Shown: positions 37,361-49,139 of the stretch, piece by piece
Numbering within the stretch: the first letter of the stretch is position 1
How the letters are laid out: the number at the start of each line of letters is the position of its first letter
DNA from: Phallus indusiatus
Taxonomy: Eukaryota > Basidiomycota > Agaricomycetes > Phallales > Phallaceae
Reading direction: 5' to 3'
Length of the DNA stretch: 64,000 bases
Assembly (NCBI GenBank): GCA_027605045.1
Contig: JAQFWX010000036.1
Span: 372,001 to 436,000, forward strand
Translations under genes and position numbers: made by a program
Notes under the pieces: model-generated
Seen by the model: the letters and a program-made list of their open reading frames with translations, nothing else
Database searches by the model: none
Told to the model about the DNA's origin: nothing

Positions 37361-37401
37361 TTATAAAATATTCCTCCTACATTGATTTAATTGACAAGAT
37401 A

Positions 37402-40400
37402 AAACATACATGTACCGAGACAAAATTGAAAGGGAGATTATTCCGGGTAGGAAGAAAAACCAAATTCAAACTAGTCGTGAATACGACTCCAGTGATTGTA
37501 AACATCTTGTAAAATCTGATGGTAGAGGAAAATGTTACATAGTTTCATGAGCCTCGACTGATTTACACTCTGCTTCATCGCTCGTTCCGGCCTCTACTTC
37601 AACATCCTCCGCTTCATCCTTTACTGTATGATAAGATTCGGAGTTATCAGAATCTTGATCAGAAACTTGTGAAAAAGTGAGAAATTAAGGCAGCAATTAT
37701 GACTCAAGTAGGCTCACTGTCAGAAACATCGTCTGATTCAGGTTGAATAGGACATATTAAAGGAAGACCTAAGATACGAACAGCTTCATCGCTGTTTGTA
37801 TCGATGCCCAACACAGCTTGAGCATGCTGGATATACTCAAACCCTGCATAAGTAATATTAAGCATACGGAGGGTTCGACGAATTTGAACCTTGAATGAAT
37901 TTGAGTGAAAACCGAGGGTGTCCATATCCGAACAATATAGTCTCTCGGACCCCGAAGGATCAAGAGACCAGTATGTATCCAGCATTTCATCGTGTACCGC
38001 CGGTTTCGAAATGAAGAAGTATAACTCTTTATACCCAGAAGATCCAACCGAACACTTGAGTCTGGAAGGAATTTGGATGTGCCACGAGAATCCAATAACT
38101 ACAATGACCGAATGTTTGAATAAAATCATCTATAATCACACGACAGTGATGAAATTGGCGTACCAACGCAAACCTCACAAGACTCGTGCAATCCATCGGG
38201 TTTTGCAAGTAAGCAGCCAATTTGACTAACAAATGCACGAGCCAACCGTTCCCAGGAAGCATAATCCGTATTTTCAACATCGCATTCGACCACCACTGTC
38301 TGGAGATCGTCGCTAGCTAAAGTGCTTATTGTATCTACAGGAACGCGAATCCTGAAAACATTCAAGTGATATTCAGTGTCGCTACATGATGGAAAACATG
38401 CTATACCTGAAATGTTCACCACAATCTTCGATACCCAATTTTGTATGCAGTATTTTATCACGAACAAACCAGTTCAATGATGATGGTTCTTCACATGGAA
38501 TAAACCCTAATATAGCTGCATTCGAAGCGTCAAGTATATCGTTGTGTTCATCGGCCAATAAAATGTCACCGGTGTAGACAGAATATGCAGGTGCGGAGAC
38601 ATCCCTCCATATAAAGACATCTATGGCACCATAGAGATGCCATAAGAAAGAGGGGTCCAACGGAACATTTGACCTTGTGGACGAACGCAGCATGTCTACT
38701 CTTTCCATAATCTTGGTCGACTCCTCTCCGGACAAAGCGCCAATGCGCACCCCCTGCCACTGAGTAGCAGGAACAGCTTGTAGAATATTCGGCGACCATT
38801 CCTGATTTTGAAGAATGAATTCACAATAATATTTTTTCATGCGTTTGAGGATGAGAAAAATGAACTAACAAATACGACAAGCCCATGTCCGGCTAGAACG
38901 TTCACATAATGGGAGGCACGATATCCATCCTCACGGTCTTTGAAACCGATAAACTCGTCAGAGAATTGCAGATCCCACCAAGATATAATGGCATGGTGAG
39001 ATATACCCTTTGCCACGTAGTCACGGCCTTCCTGTAAGCAGAAGGCAAACGGTGAGATACAAACAATTAGCGGAATTGTGGTCGGTTCTCACACAAAAAG
39101 ACAAATTCTGAGATGTATTTGAGGAAGAAATTTCATCAAATATTGTGGCAGCTCACTGCATAGCGCAAATTTATGTACCGGCCTAATACATCGCTGGATC
39201 TTGGATTGAATTGTGTAATTGGAATACACCACGCTATATACATAAATCGTAAGCTTTGATTTTCATTCGTGAAGTGACATCAACGAACAATTGTGTGTAA
39301 AGACAAGGCCAGGGCTTTCTTCTAACTTGATTATCCCGAATAGCTGCAACACATTTCGATGACTTTAATTGCACGAAGAATGAGCTACCGTTGATAACTA
39401 TTTCACAAGAGACGAGTGTATTACCGATATTGCGAATACCATTCCTTTTCTTTTTCAAATTTCTGTTGAAAGTATAAAAATACAGCGAAGAAATGGCTGT
39501 ATTTGTGTGACGCACGGAAATAGCATCCCGACCTTTGTAGACACGGACCATCCGTGTTTGACTCTCTTGTTTCCATTGGACTTTCCAGTGTTCAACAACT
39601 TCAACTTGTCCATTCGAGTTATTATCGAGCACATTTAGATCACAAAGTCTGATTTTTTCGAACTGACTATTCTCAGAAAACTTCAGAACGCGAACAACCA
39701 ACCCGTCGACTTACATGAGAGTTCGTCTCATCTGTGTTGCTGCTTATTTGGAAATGTATGATACCCCTGAGCTTGATATGGGTCCGTAATGAAACCAAAA
39801 TCTGCGTCAAAATATATTCGTGCGCACCACAAGATTGTCCCGAAACTCTTCTATCTGACTTTGATAACGTGCTAATGAATTTTTTTCGCGGTCAGCCGCG
39901 AGATATTTCCGAAGGAGTTTGGATTTATATGGTTTATTGAATGACTGGAGATCATTCGAGATGTTTCGTAAGCATCTGTTATGTAAAGTGGATTCAGACT
40001 CGTAAGTATCTGATATGAGTAGAATTCCATACTGGTAAAAGTCTTCACAACCTTTCTCAAAGCTGTTAAATGAGTCGGACGCGATTTCATGATTCTTCTT
40101 GGTCTCCTCATGGAGTATTTGGAGAATAGTTGTGATTTTGATTGTCAGAGTCTTATAATCGTCTTGATTTTGTTGCATTTGCTGATTTTCTATCAGTATT
40201 CACGAGTCGAGTCTAATGATTAACTCACTTGGACGGGCTTTAGTAGAACCTTGACTAGCTCCGCTGCACCATTTAGATATGGGAATGGTAGGAGACCCCC
40301 TACCGCACTAGCTAATTCAGCAGCCCTGAATGCGTTAGATACCCAGTCGGTTTTGCTCTGCATAATAGATACTGCGGTTGAAGCTGATGGCTCATGTTTA

Positions 40401-41240
40401 TTCTGAGGGATAAGAGACCTCTTCTTCTGAAAAACCATACCTGGAGATGGATCGTGGGTATGGGGTGAATCGATTCGTGTCTTTGTGTCAAACGTACGCT
40501 TGAAGTTCTATGCCTGTCAAGGAGACACTGCCTCTGGGAATTGCCCGTCAACTGACCGCATGAGCCATTGATTTTCCAACCAAATAGTCAACGGCTTAGG
40601 CTTCTTTGGTACTAGTTGTGTGGCTGTGAACACCGCAAGTAAGGGGCAGCGACGTGCAACGAGAGCGGTCCAGTTGGTAGACTCGGAGACCTCGAGTGTC
40701 ATGTCATTCTGTAGCATATCCATTAGCAAACAGCTCACACTTCCAGACAGAACATACCAGCCGGAACAACAACAGCGTCCTTTACGGGCGCCAGAATCCA
40801 TTCGAGTACTGTTCGTCATTCGTATCATTCCAGCCCTCGGCATCATAACACTCAAGCATGGGGCAGCCTAAGTCCGCCAGTCCTCAACCTTTTCATCATT
40901 CTAACCTCCCCTCACAATCACCCTGACGCGTCAACTTCGCCATCGCTCGTATTATTCTCCAATCGACCGTAGACACTGACAATCGGCATACTCGAGTCAA
41001 GCTGACGATTTTTTGCTGAGGCAGTGTCGACATTGCCTCTATCAAGAGATAGCGTCATTTAGGGGGGGAACAGCAACGACTGCTGGTCATTTCATTCCGG
41101 TAGCTGGATTACTTGAATAGGTTTCAGCGGGGTCCTGGCTATCTCTGCTACACTCTTGGTATATTGGGGTGGCGGAGGCCTCCCGTCGTATTAGCCAATT
41201 CAGTGGTATGGCCCTATGTTCCTGGGGGTTACGGGATCTT
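37402..41240. repeat. Tandem array unit 5 (right end, partial)
   Basis: Contains the fifth K gene and a worn part of the upstream block to about 41,240, after which similarity to the array fades. Confidence 0.8.
37535..40438 (-). CDS. K5: MLKL/HeLo-like plus pseudokinase-like protein
   Basis: Fifth copy, start MVFQKKRSLIPQ at 40,438. The second exon gives DDYKTLTIKITTILQIL, and the helix-rich N-terminus is kept. The kinase-like segment has RHRNVLQLFG where the other copies have RHPN. The C-terminal region contains GIEDCGEHFR and LGFIPCEEPSSLNWF. The acidic tail is the most diverged (ends EAHETM, stop at 37,537-37,535) and is less acidic than in K1. The exons checked are open when the K1 splice scheme is used. 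Confidence 0.7.
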
Positions 41241-41500
41241 CCAGGAAGGTTACTTATCTTCTCCATTATCTATTATCATACATAAATGCATAGATTCAAA
41301 AATAATTCGCATAATCATCCCATACTCTGGTGCACTCTGACAAAGAGGGAACATCGAGTAAACGGTCATCTACCTCACGAAATAAGAATTCAATAAAAAA
41401 AAGGCATCTCAAGTTTTAGATAATTGGCTCTGTGCCTCGAGAAGATGCCCAAGACTGAGTACCCTATATAGAAGGCAATCAGTTGAGCAGTAGCCTATGA
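40450..41500. other. Worn upstream block of K5 and array edge
   Basis: The region 40,450-41,240 aligns in parts with 6,030-6,900, but the hyphenated palindrome is lost here (text aaggagacactgcc). From 41,240 to 41,500 nothing is recognised. Confidence 0.45.
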
Positions 41501-41507
41501 CACTTCA

Positions 41508-43009
41508 CTAAATTGAGATTCTTGCCTTGTAATTTTCAGTTCTGAGATTCGACACGCGACGTTTAACCCACTCTCCGTTAGTGGTGTTCGGAGGAATATG
41601 AGGCATAGGGTTTTCTTCAACAGCCTTCGCTATCGTAGGAGATTCCGTAAGGGCCTCCATGATAGCGGTGCTGTGCGGTCTGCGAATAGATACAAATTTA
41701 GACGAAGCATGATTCCGTATATGAAACATGCAGTCAAAAGATACCTCAGGAAATATGCCCAGCTCCATCTGACGTATTTAGCTTGTTCTCCCGGGGGCGG
41801 GACGACACGGTGAAGACTAGATCGTCTATAAATATGTACAGTGTTAACGAACTCACTTCAATAAAGTAATGGTGAGACATACAAAATTCCACAAGAATAA
41901 ACTGCCAGTGCGTCGCCTATATTACAGACAACATGTCCTTCCAGAGGCTAAGAAATTGTTGACGATATATGCAGTGAACAAATATGCTAGGATATGAATT
42001 AACCCACTTTCACATACTTCCAATCATTGGTTTTCAAATCATACACCTGTAGACCCCCTAACTTTTTGTGATATACCATTGACTATTGAAACAAGGTCAA
42101 AATGTCCTAACGTTTGTTGCACACAATTTAAAAAATTCCTTACCACAGAGCCTAAATCGGTGTGCGGAACTAACGACACTTTGCTGTTATCTACGTAAGC
42201 CGGGTTGCGAAGGATTCTGCATTCGTTGAAGGTGTCTAGTTCATATTTGTGTCTCTCGAGAAGGCTCCCGGGAGGTAGCTTGAGATATTCGTTCAATATT
42301 TCTACAATGGTACGAGTAGTTTTCTCAGAATCCTCGACAAATATTTTGATTTGAGGCATCCCCTCCATAATAGGCGGGGGATATTCGTTGCCCGAAATAT
42401 TAGGATACTTTAACACATCGTCTCTCCATATACTAAATTAACCTATAATCTCAGCACTGTTTTTTTTTATATCAAAACGATAAAAACGCACTTGTAGAAT
42501 TCGAGTGTATCTCCCGTTCCTTTCTCATCAACGATGCCTTGGCCTATTCCTTTGAATCTGGAATAGAATGTTAGCATTCCCGAGTCTACACCAGTACAGC
42601 ATCAGTTGTAGTCGAGACACGCTGACCGTGGAGTACGTCCAGCATCTGGCCGCTCAAATTTGGATTTTTCTTCTTGAGGCAATTCCATGGTCTTTTGACT
42701 GACCTCCCACATAGATTCTACATCAATGTCATGATTCTTAAGACTGAAAAATAAGTATTTTTTCCAATGAATGCAGGATCATAGACAGATATAATGATCA
42801 CCCACTAGAAAAAGCCAATAGTGGTACACGCATTCCACAATGCATCCTAAAATAAATGATGATTGTTAAAGGGAAGCAAGTGAACGGCAAGTATGAGCTA
42901 CCTTCTCTGCTTTATCATTGGCTTGCAATTTGGCGTAGTCGATCACAACCAAAGGGCAAGTGGGAACGTCGTCTGGAAAATCAGGAAGCGAAGATAAATC
43001 CACAGTCAT
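41508..43009 (-). CDS. 2-oxoglutarate/Fe(II)-dependent dioxygenase, 9 exons
   Basis: Exons 43009-42902, 42846-42806, 42743-42627, 42557-42492, 42432-42144, 42082-42008, 41947-41883, 41825-41745 and 41679-41508 join in phase to 337 codons. The N-terminal DIOX_N-like part has CPLVVIDYAKL and GFFYLKNHD. The catalytic barrel has the HxD pair in VPHTDLGS, LGGLQVYD, the distal iron His in SSLHRVVPPPGEQ and RWS as the 2-oxoglutarate-binding R-x-S. This is the isopenicillin N synthase-like superfamily; fungal members oxidise diverse small molecules, and the substrate cannot be told from sequence. It ends shortly before the array edge. All key residues are present, so it is likely functional. Confidence 0.9.
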
Positions 43010-43084
43010 GTTGAAGAAACGGTCGATTGAGTCAGGTTTATTAAGTTACTTACATATATAGCAGTCCCACTGCAAGGCGCTGTC

Positions 43085-43657
43085 CTACGCTGTCTCGGGA
43101 CAGTTTATAGGGGTTCGGGCGTGGAGGCCGTGATGACGGCGATGACTACCAGTCATCTCAGACCTGTGATATAGGATATATACAGTAATAACAAATAAAT
43201 ACTTTAAACGCACTTGAGCTTGAAGTGTTTGTTCCGTTGCCAAAGCGCTCACTGAAAGATATAATGTTATCACGATCCCGACGTCTGAAGTTCTTTCTCT
43301 AACTTCTCGTATCTAAATCTGAATCGAGCGTTTCGTTACTATTAGACTACAATAATCGAAACTTAAACCTTCGTACCTATTTCTGGCAGATAGTACTCTC
43401 AACGTGCGTTCCTTTTCTGATTGAGTCATGCTTTGCCAGTTCGCTATCCGAGAAAGTGTCTTTGAAAATTCATCAGTTTTAGTATGAGAGTCCCCATAAT
43501 TTTAAACGACACGCATACCGTCCATATTAACGACCATCGGTCCCAATTCGTCCAAAGCTATAGAGGAGTTCACATTTAACTTCAGAATGCCTTGGTGCGG
43601 TTTTGATTCATTTGGACTTGGTAAAGCTGCAGGGTGCGTTGTCTCGTTGTTCGCCAT
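43085..43657 (-). CDS. Small protein often found beside fungal dioxygenase genes
   Basis: The first exon from 43,657 encodes a Pro/Ser-rich start and SIALDELGPMVVNMDG. A second exon near 43,450-43,375 encodes LSRIANWQSMTQSEKERTLR and VLSARN. I recall this pair (LGP.VVN.DG, then SRI.NW..MT..E...T.RVL..RN) as a short fungal protein of unknown function, commonly encoded close to 2-oxoglutarate dioxygenases. Later exons, and so the end position, are uncertain. It lies only about 75 bp or more upstream of the dioxygenase start on the same strand. Confidence 0.55.
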
Positions 43658-43669
43658 ACAACCATAAAC

Positions 43670-45105
43670 AACGGCTCCGGGTGATCCCAACAGTCCACAC
43701 ACTTTGTAAAGCTTTATATCCTGATAGTTTATCTTAAAACGGGATCCGCGCGCTTGAAAGCAGGTTTACAATAGTCTCGCTTGAGTAACTTGTTGGTTTC
43801 TTGAAAAGAAGTGAGAAAGCTCGAAAGTTCCGTATTTGGTTGGGCCAATTTAGATGGGTGATCCTTTCCGCGGTAACAAATACATGGACGTCATTTTGTT
43901 TATCCTTGCCGACAAGTGTTGCGACTGAGGTAGTTCCCTGCCCCAGCAGGGTTCTCACATGCACATGTCATTCGGAGGCGAAAAACTGGGCCTAAATCTG
44001 GTACCCAATCTGGAGACGAATCTATTGACATCCCCGGTTTAAGCGTGTTTATTGTACAAGTCTAAGTTATTTCTTTTCTGTATATTGACGCATGTAATGG
44101 AGTAGTCTGGTTTTGTTATTCAACATTCGGATGTTGGTTATGTTCTCATCGATATTTTTAACGATAAGATTATTTGGTGGTTGTGGTTCGTTGGGTGTTT
44201 CTCTGTTTGTGTGTAAGTGCATGAGTTTTATATGTGACGGGAACATTTACTCATTCATCAGTTGGATAATTTCGTTTAAAAGTCGTTGTGTTTATTAGAT
44301 TTTATGATGAGAATTTGATGTGCTCGTAAAATAAATAGACTTGCTTTGTTTATTTCTTATTTCCTTGTTCTCTCCTTTTTCCCGTAAACTCCGTGGGCAG
44401 GGATTTGCCGCGTCGACGGCGCTAGGATGACTATGTTATTGCTCTCTATATCCGTAGGGTTAATCGTGGTACCTTTGTTAGGCGAAAATGATAATGTAAA
44501 CCAGTGGAAGATAGATGCTACTCACTGCCCAAATCATCATAGAGCTAACGTCTGCGTCGAACATGTACTGAGAAAAAATCTCGGGACATAATAATTGTTG
44601 ACAATTGCGAATGGATGAATTAGGAGAAAGATCCAGTGGACAAATTATACGGAGGCACTCCGGATGCCAGAAAACCCAGTTCAGAGTGACTGGTTGCTCT
44701 TGATTGTAAGATGGTGTTTGAGACTCTCGAGCCCTACTTCGTGCTCAATGAGACCAATCGATGGTTAGAGTTGTCAATGAAAGAAAAGAATGGACAGTGA
44801 AAGTTGAACTTGATGTTTTAAGTATTAAGAACGTGTGTCACGCGTACGGTTGTCAATTATAACAACGGACTTACGAAAAAGAGTGAAGAACCGCTCGAGA
44901 GGATCCCTTGTGGTCACTGGGTTATTGATACTGCGGACATACGAAGATCCGTTTACAGCTGACGGGTATAAAGTGAATATAATTGTGCAAGAGCAGTTGT
45001 AATATACATTGGATTTAAGTAAAAGTGGTACTAAAACATGGAATAGGCATTAGGCACTTGAAAATGTGAATACAACCGTCGTTTGTTGAGCAGTATGAGC
45101 TTGAA
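43670..45105. other. AT-rich stretch without a supported gene
   Basis: A minus-strand open frame at 43,964-43,734 (76 codons) matches nothing I know. From 44,040 to 45,105 there are only short frames and T-rich text. Confidence 0.5.
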
Positions 45106-45109
45106 TCGA

Positions 45110-46000
45110 TTAATCGATGACGGCCGGCAGTACTGTTGTTTCCACGACTGATCTGGCGATTTGCTGTGATCTGGGTGAGTTTTGAACGTTGAACGCTACA
45201 GTTACTCTCACTACCTTTCCTTACATCCTGAGTACATAGACATCCCTTCTTACCCTCCCTCCACGGTGGCAGCGGGTGAGATAAGTTTCGAAAATATCCT
45301 CACAAACCCACCCATATAGTCGTCTCCAGCAAATTTATATTGTATTCATGTTTGGTATTTCGCCGTTTCTCAAGTTTGGCCAGCACGTTAACTCCACCGC
45401 TTCCCGTTCTTTTCGCCTAGTCACCTTCCTACGCAGTTCCTGTTTCGTTTCAGCTGGTCTTCACCGGTCTCGCCATTAATCTGCTGTCGGTCTTCCGTTG
45501 GTTTTCGTTTGGCTTTTCGTCGGTCTCTGTTGTATTGCTCGTTTTGCGTTCGTTTCATGAACAACAACCCCGTAAACCCAACTCGCCAGATTCGTCGCAC
45601 TTCACTTTTCACCATCCGTCATTGTTTCTGAGAGAATACCAATTGACCCAGTAAATTCGCTTCAGTGCTTTAAAATTTCTTAACAGGATTCAAGAGACTA
45701 CAGCGTTTGCAACTACGCTCTGCACCCCTATCCGATCCCACTACGAGATGCATAGAATATTTTCAAATCTACTGGTTTTGGAAAGACGTCCCCAGTTCCC
45801 CGAAAGCCAGCCTTTCTTTTGCCTTTACTACATTGTCACCTTCGTTCTTATAACTGACGAGGCCTCCTAGTTGTCTGTCTATCCGACTTATAGGAGAGAG
45901 GTGACACGTGTAATAATAATACGATAGAAAGTGATGTATGTACATATAATGTTTGCTGATAACACATGCTTATATATAAAATAAATCATGTCTTTCTACT
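45110..46000. repeat. Detached remnant of the array spacer
   Basis: Several blocks match the K-array spacer. 'gatctggcgatttgctgtgatctgggtgagtttt' resembles 34,325-34,360. The block with 'aatatcctcacaaacccacccatatagtcgtctc' resembles 7,225-7,270 and 34,400. The TTGGTC-like tract at 45,430-45,550 and text near 45,700-45,990 resemble 7,780-8,110. No K or BRAP2 coding part is present. Confidence 0.75.
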
Positions 46001-46244
46001 ATCTTCTTAGTGGTTAAGGTACGCCACCGACACTGGCGGTCTGTCGCTAGTATTAGTGGTGGACTTTAAAAACAACGAGCCTAAGCATAAGGTTTTGCTT
46101 GTTCTTTTCAGATCCTGTTGTGTCACGCGTTGTGTCAAATTATTGAATTGTTCGCAATTCGGAAAAGAGATGATAGGAAACCGGAAAGAAAAAACTGGGG
46201 GACATAACATGCGTGCATAAGGATGTCGGCCAATGATTACTGTA

Positions 46245-47233
46245 TCATGGCTTATTAGGGCAGTACTTCCACCATCTGGATGATAGAGAAAGTAAGGATT
46301 AACAATTCCTAAAATAGCCTGATGAAAGCTTACCCTCTGTGAATTGGCGCGATAATATAAGGAAGAACGATATTCCGAATCAAACCAGGCAAATGAGGGG
46401 GGAAGTGAGGCTTGTACTCGGCCGGAATATTGCTATCCGAAAGATCAGTCGAAAGAAGTTCTTTTGTATTATGCCAGGCTCATGCGTAAAAACGTACCCA
46501 AATACGAAAGGCATGACGTCGACTAGGCCACCTTCCTTTTTAGCTTCATTGTCCAGTCCGTCTGTTATGGCTTTCAATTCTGCTTCTGTGAAAACCTTCA
46601 GTCTCTCCGCTGCCAAATCTTGAACCTCTTGGTCTAGATGTACGAACTGAAAAGAAAAGAGGCAATGATTATGCTGCTTTTTGGTTAATCGACATGAGGG
46701 AACCACATACCAGAACCTCTTTAAAAGATTGCATCAACACCCGTAAAGCAGAAGCATCGAATTTACTATGGTCGGCCTTTGCTGCTTTGAATGATGCAGA
46801 GAGCTTGTCGAGCTTCTCGTGAATCTCCTTGTGTTGTTCTACTTCAATGGAAAAATCAAGCTTCTTTTGAAGCTCAACGAAGAAATATCGTTCTATATTA
46901 TAAAATCAAGAGACCGAAATCAGCTGGTGTTATCTAAAAGCAGGCGGAAACGCATTGACCTTCCACGCCATGATGTTTTTCGATTATTTCCGTCCACAAG
47001 ATGCAATAACTGAGAAAATTGTCAAGATCGTTCATTGGAGGATTTTCCATATGGCCGTAAATGCTGTTGAATGCATTCTTGAGCGTTTCGTGAACTATAG
47101 GCGATGTAAAAAGAAGAGCAGTTAGCTTTACGCCAGAATAAACAGGCGGTTCTGGTTTGCGCTTACCAACTGTCATGGTCCATTGTGGTTGTTGATAAAT
47201 GTCCTTGGGAAATGCATATTTGTCGTCAGCCAT
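46245..47233 (-). CDS. Hemerythrin-like (HHE domain) protein, copy 1
   Basis: The first exon runs 47,233-47,167 (MADDKYAFPKDIYQQ...) and splices into VHETLKNAFNSIYGH. Further exons give KHHGVEERYFF, EQHKEIHEKLDK, VHLDQEVQDLAAERLKVF and, after an intron, NIPAEYKPHFPP...; the last exon ends WWKYCPNKP with the stop at 46,247-46,245. The His/Glu pattern (H, HHxxEE, HxxxH, HLDxE) fits a four-helix hemerythrin/HHE fold that binds a di-iron centre. In fungi such proteins are poorly characterised; oxygen or iron handling is the usual guess. A TATA-like tatataaa lies about 65 bp upstream on the minus strand. Confidence 0.85.
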
Positions 47234-47239
47234 CGTCGC

Positions 47240-48135
47240 AAGTTGTTCTGTCTCTGATCGAAAATGTTTCGAGAGGGCATCGCCGCCATGGTTTATATAT
47301 ACGTTGTACGAACACAGTCGTTTCCTCGGGGTTATGAGTTGAGTGCCCAGATTATGATCCTAGTCCTATCCGCTTAGTCGATCAAACACCGTACTTACCG
47401 CAGTAAGTAACGGCGTGCTGTATCCGTGGCTGGATTCAACCTTGCACGGTGTATTTTGGCCGTAAACAGGGCGATGCATGTACGGAGGATGTTATTTGCG
47501 AGATCTAGCCCTAACTTAAATGGACCCACAATCTCCCACAACGCGACATTGACGCGTGGATTTGAGTCAACGCTTGCCAGTAGGAGTACAAAGGTAAGCT
47601 ATATGATAAAGTAATGCAAGGAGCGCGTCACGAATGTTGACTCTTTCAGCGATGTCCAATGCTGACGAACTTCCTTCAAGTTGTTAGGATGTTCCGAGCT
47701 CATTAGTAGTGGTGTATGTATTTAGTATCAATGCGTAGGCTACTACTAGTACGAGTGAATGGTTTTGGGCACGGATTTTATCGAAAACTTTCAGTTTGCT
47801 GGGAAGTATATGTTGTATGTCATCCTATGATGGTCGCGCCCGATATGTGACCGGTTTCAAGCTCGTTTTTCCCCGTAATTCGTCGAATTCTGTTACCAAA
47901 CACGAAAATATACATATTGTTGGGAACGCGCCCTGGTCGTCTTGAACACATTCGGTCAAATCGTTGAGTGCGGTAAAGTCCAGATATATACTTCACAAGC
48001 TTGCTGACCCTCCTCTAAGCCAAGTTACTTGCTGGGACACACGGTGTCAAGTTGAGATTGTTCATGATTCAGGATGATGTATTGTAGAAGTATAGGAAAC
48101 AAAAGGAAAAACATAGCATGAGTAGGTCGGTGTTT
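47240..48135. other. Intergenic region between hemerythrin copies 1 and 2
   Basis: Apart from the TATA-like element of copy 1 (47,293-47,300) I see no gene; short frames such as 47,426-47,614 lack motifs. Confidence 0.55.
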
Positions 48136-48141
48136 ACTCAA

Positions 48142-49135
48142 TCATGGCTTATTAGGACAATACTTCCACCATCTGGGAAAGACAAAAATGAATTAATAAC
48201 CATAAACTAGCTTACTATCGTGGCTGAATGAAAGCTTACCCTCTGTGAATTGGCGCGATAATATAAGGAAGAACGATATTTCGAATAAAATTAGGTAAAG
48301 AAGGGGGGAAGTGAGGTTTATACTCGGCTGGAATATTGCTATCCCAATGATCAGCCAAAGAGTTCATTCCAGATTCATGGCGTGAACATACCCAAAGACG
48401 AAAGGCATGATATCGACTAAGCCACCTTCCTTTCTCGCTTCATCATCAAGCCCGTCCGACATGGCTTTCATTTCTGCTTCTGTGAAAACCTTCAGTTTCT
48501 CCGCTGACAGATCTTCAACCTCCTGATCTAAATGTGTGAACTGATAAAAAGAGAGAGAGAGAGAGAGGTAAGGTCTATCTCCTTTCTCTAATCAATACGA
48601 GGTCAACCACGTACTAGAATTCCTTTGAAAGAGTCCATCAATTCCCGTAGAGCAGGTGCGTCAAATTTACTATGGTCGGCCTTTGCTTCTCTCAAAGATG
48701 CAACGACCTTATCGAGCTTCTCGTGGATCTCTTTATGTTGTTCAAGTTCGGTGGAGAAATCAAGTTTCTTCTGGAGCTCGACGAACAAAAACCGTTCTAC
48801 AATGAATTGACAGACCGAAATCAGCTAATTCTGCAAATGACAGCCTGACAAAATTCCCCTAACCTTCCACGCCGTGATGTTTTTCAACTATATCCGTCCA
48901 GACGGTGCAATAGCTAAGGAAATTTCCAAGGTCGTTCATCGGAGGATTTTCCAAATGACCGTAAATGCTGTTGAAGCCATTCTTGACCGTCTCGTGGGCT
49001 TAATGAGCAAAGTTTTACTTTAGCTTTACGCCACAATACACTCCGAAGTTGTTCTAATTCGTACTTACCGACAATCATGGTCCATTGCAGCTGCTGATAA
49101 ACGTCCTTGGGAAATGCGTATTTTTCGTCAGCCAT
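48142..49135 (-). CDS. Hemerythrin-like (HHE domain) protein, copy 2
   Basis: Close paralogue of copy 1 with the same exon layout. It starts MADEKYAFPKDVYQQ at 49,135 and has HETVKNGFNSIYGHLENPP, a KHHGVE-type centre near 48,870, EQHKEIHEKLDK near 48,720-48,755, HLDQEVEDLSAEKLKVF near 48,485-48,535, and the same WWKYCPNKP end at 48,144-48,142. Metal ligands appear kept. An apparent stop after the FGYVHAMNLE-like text lies in the intron before the NIPAEYKPH exon. A (GA)n microsatellite sits in an intron at 48,551-48,567. Confidence 0.8.
48551..48567. repeat. (GA)n microsatellite
   Basis: About nine GA dinucleotides lie within an intron of hemerythrin copy 2. Confidence 0.9.
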
Positions 49136-49139
49136 CGTA

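Larger units (their letters stand above)
30308..37401. repeat. Tandem array unit 4 (about 7.09 kb, lacks the BRAP2-like part)
   Basis: K copy, a shortened upstream block, then a longer actin-related fragment and the GH30 C-terminal part. The TTGGTC tract and the BRAP2-like relic are absent, which accounts for the shorter period. Confidence 0.85.
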
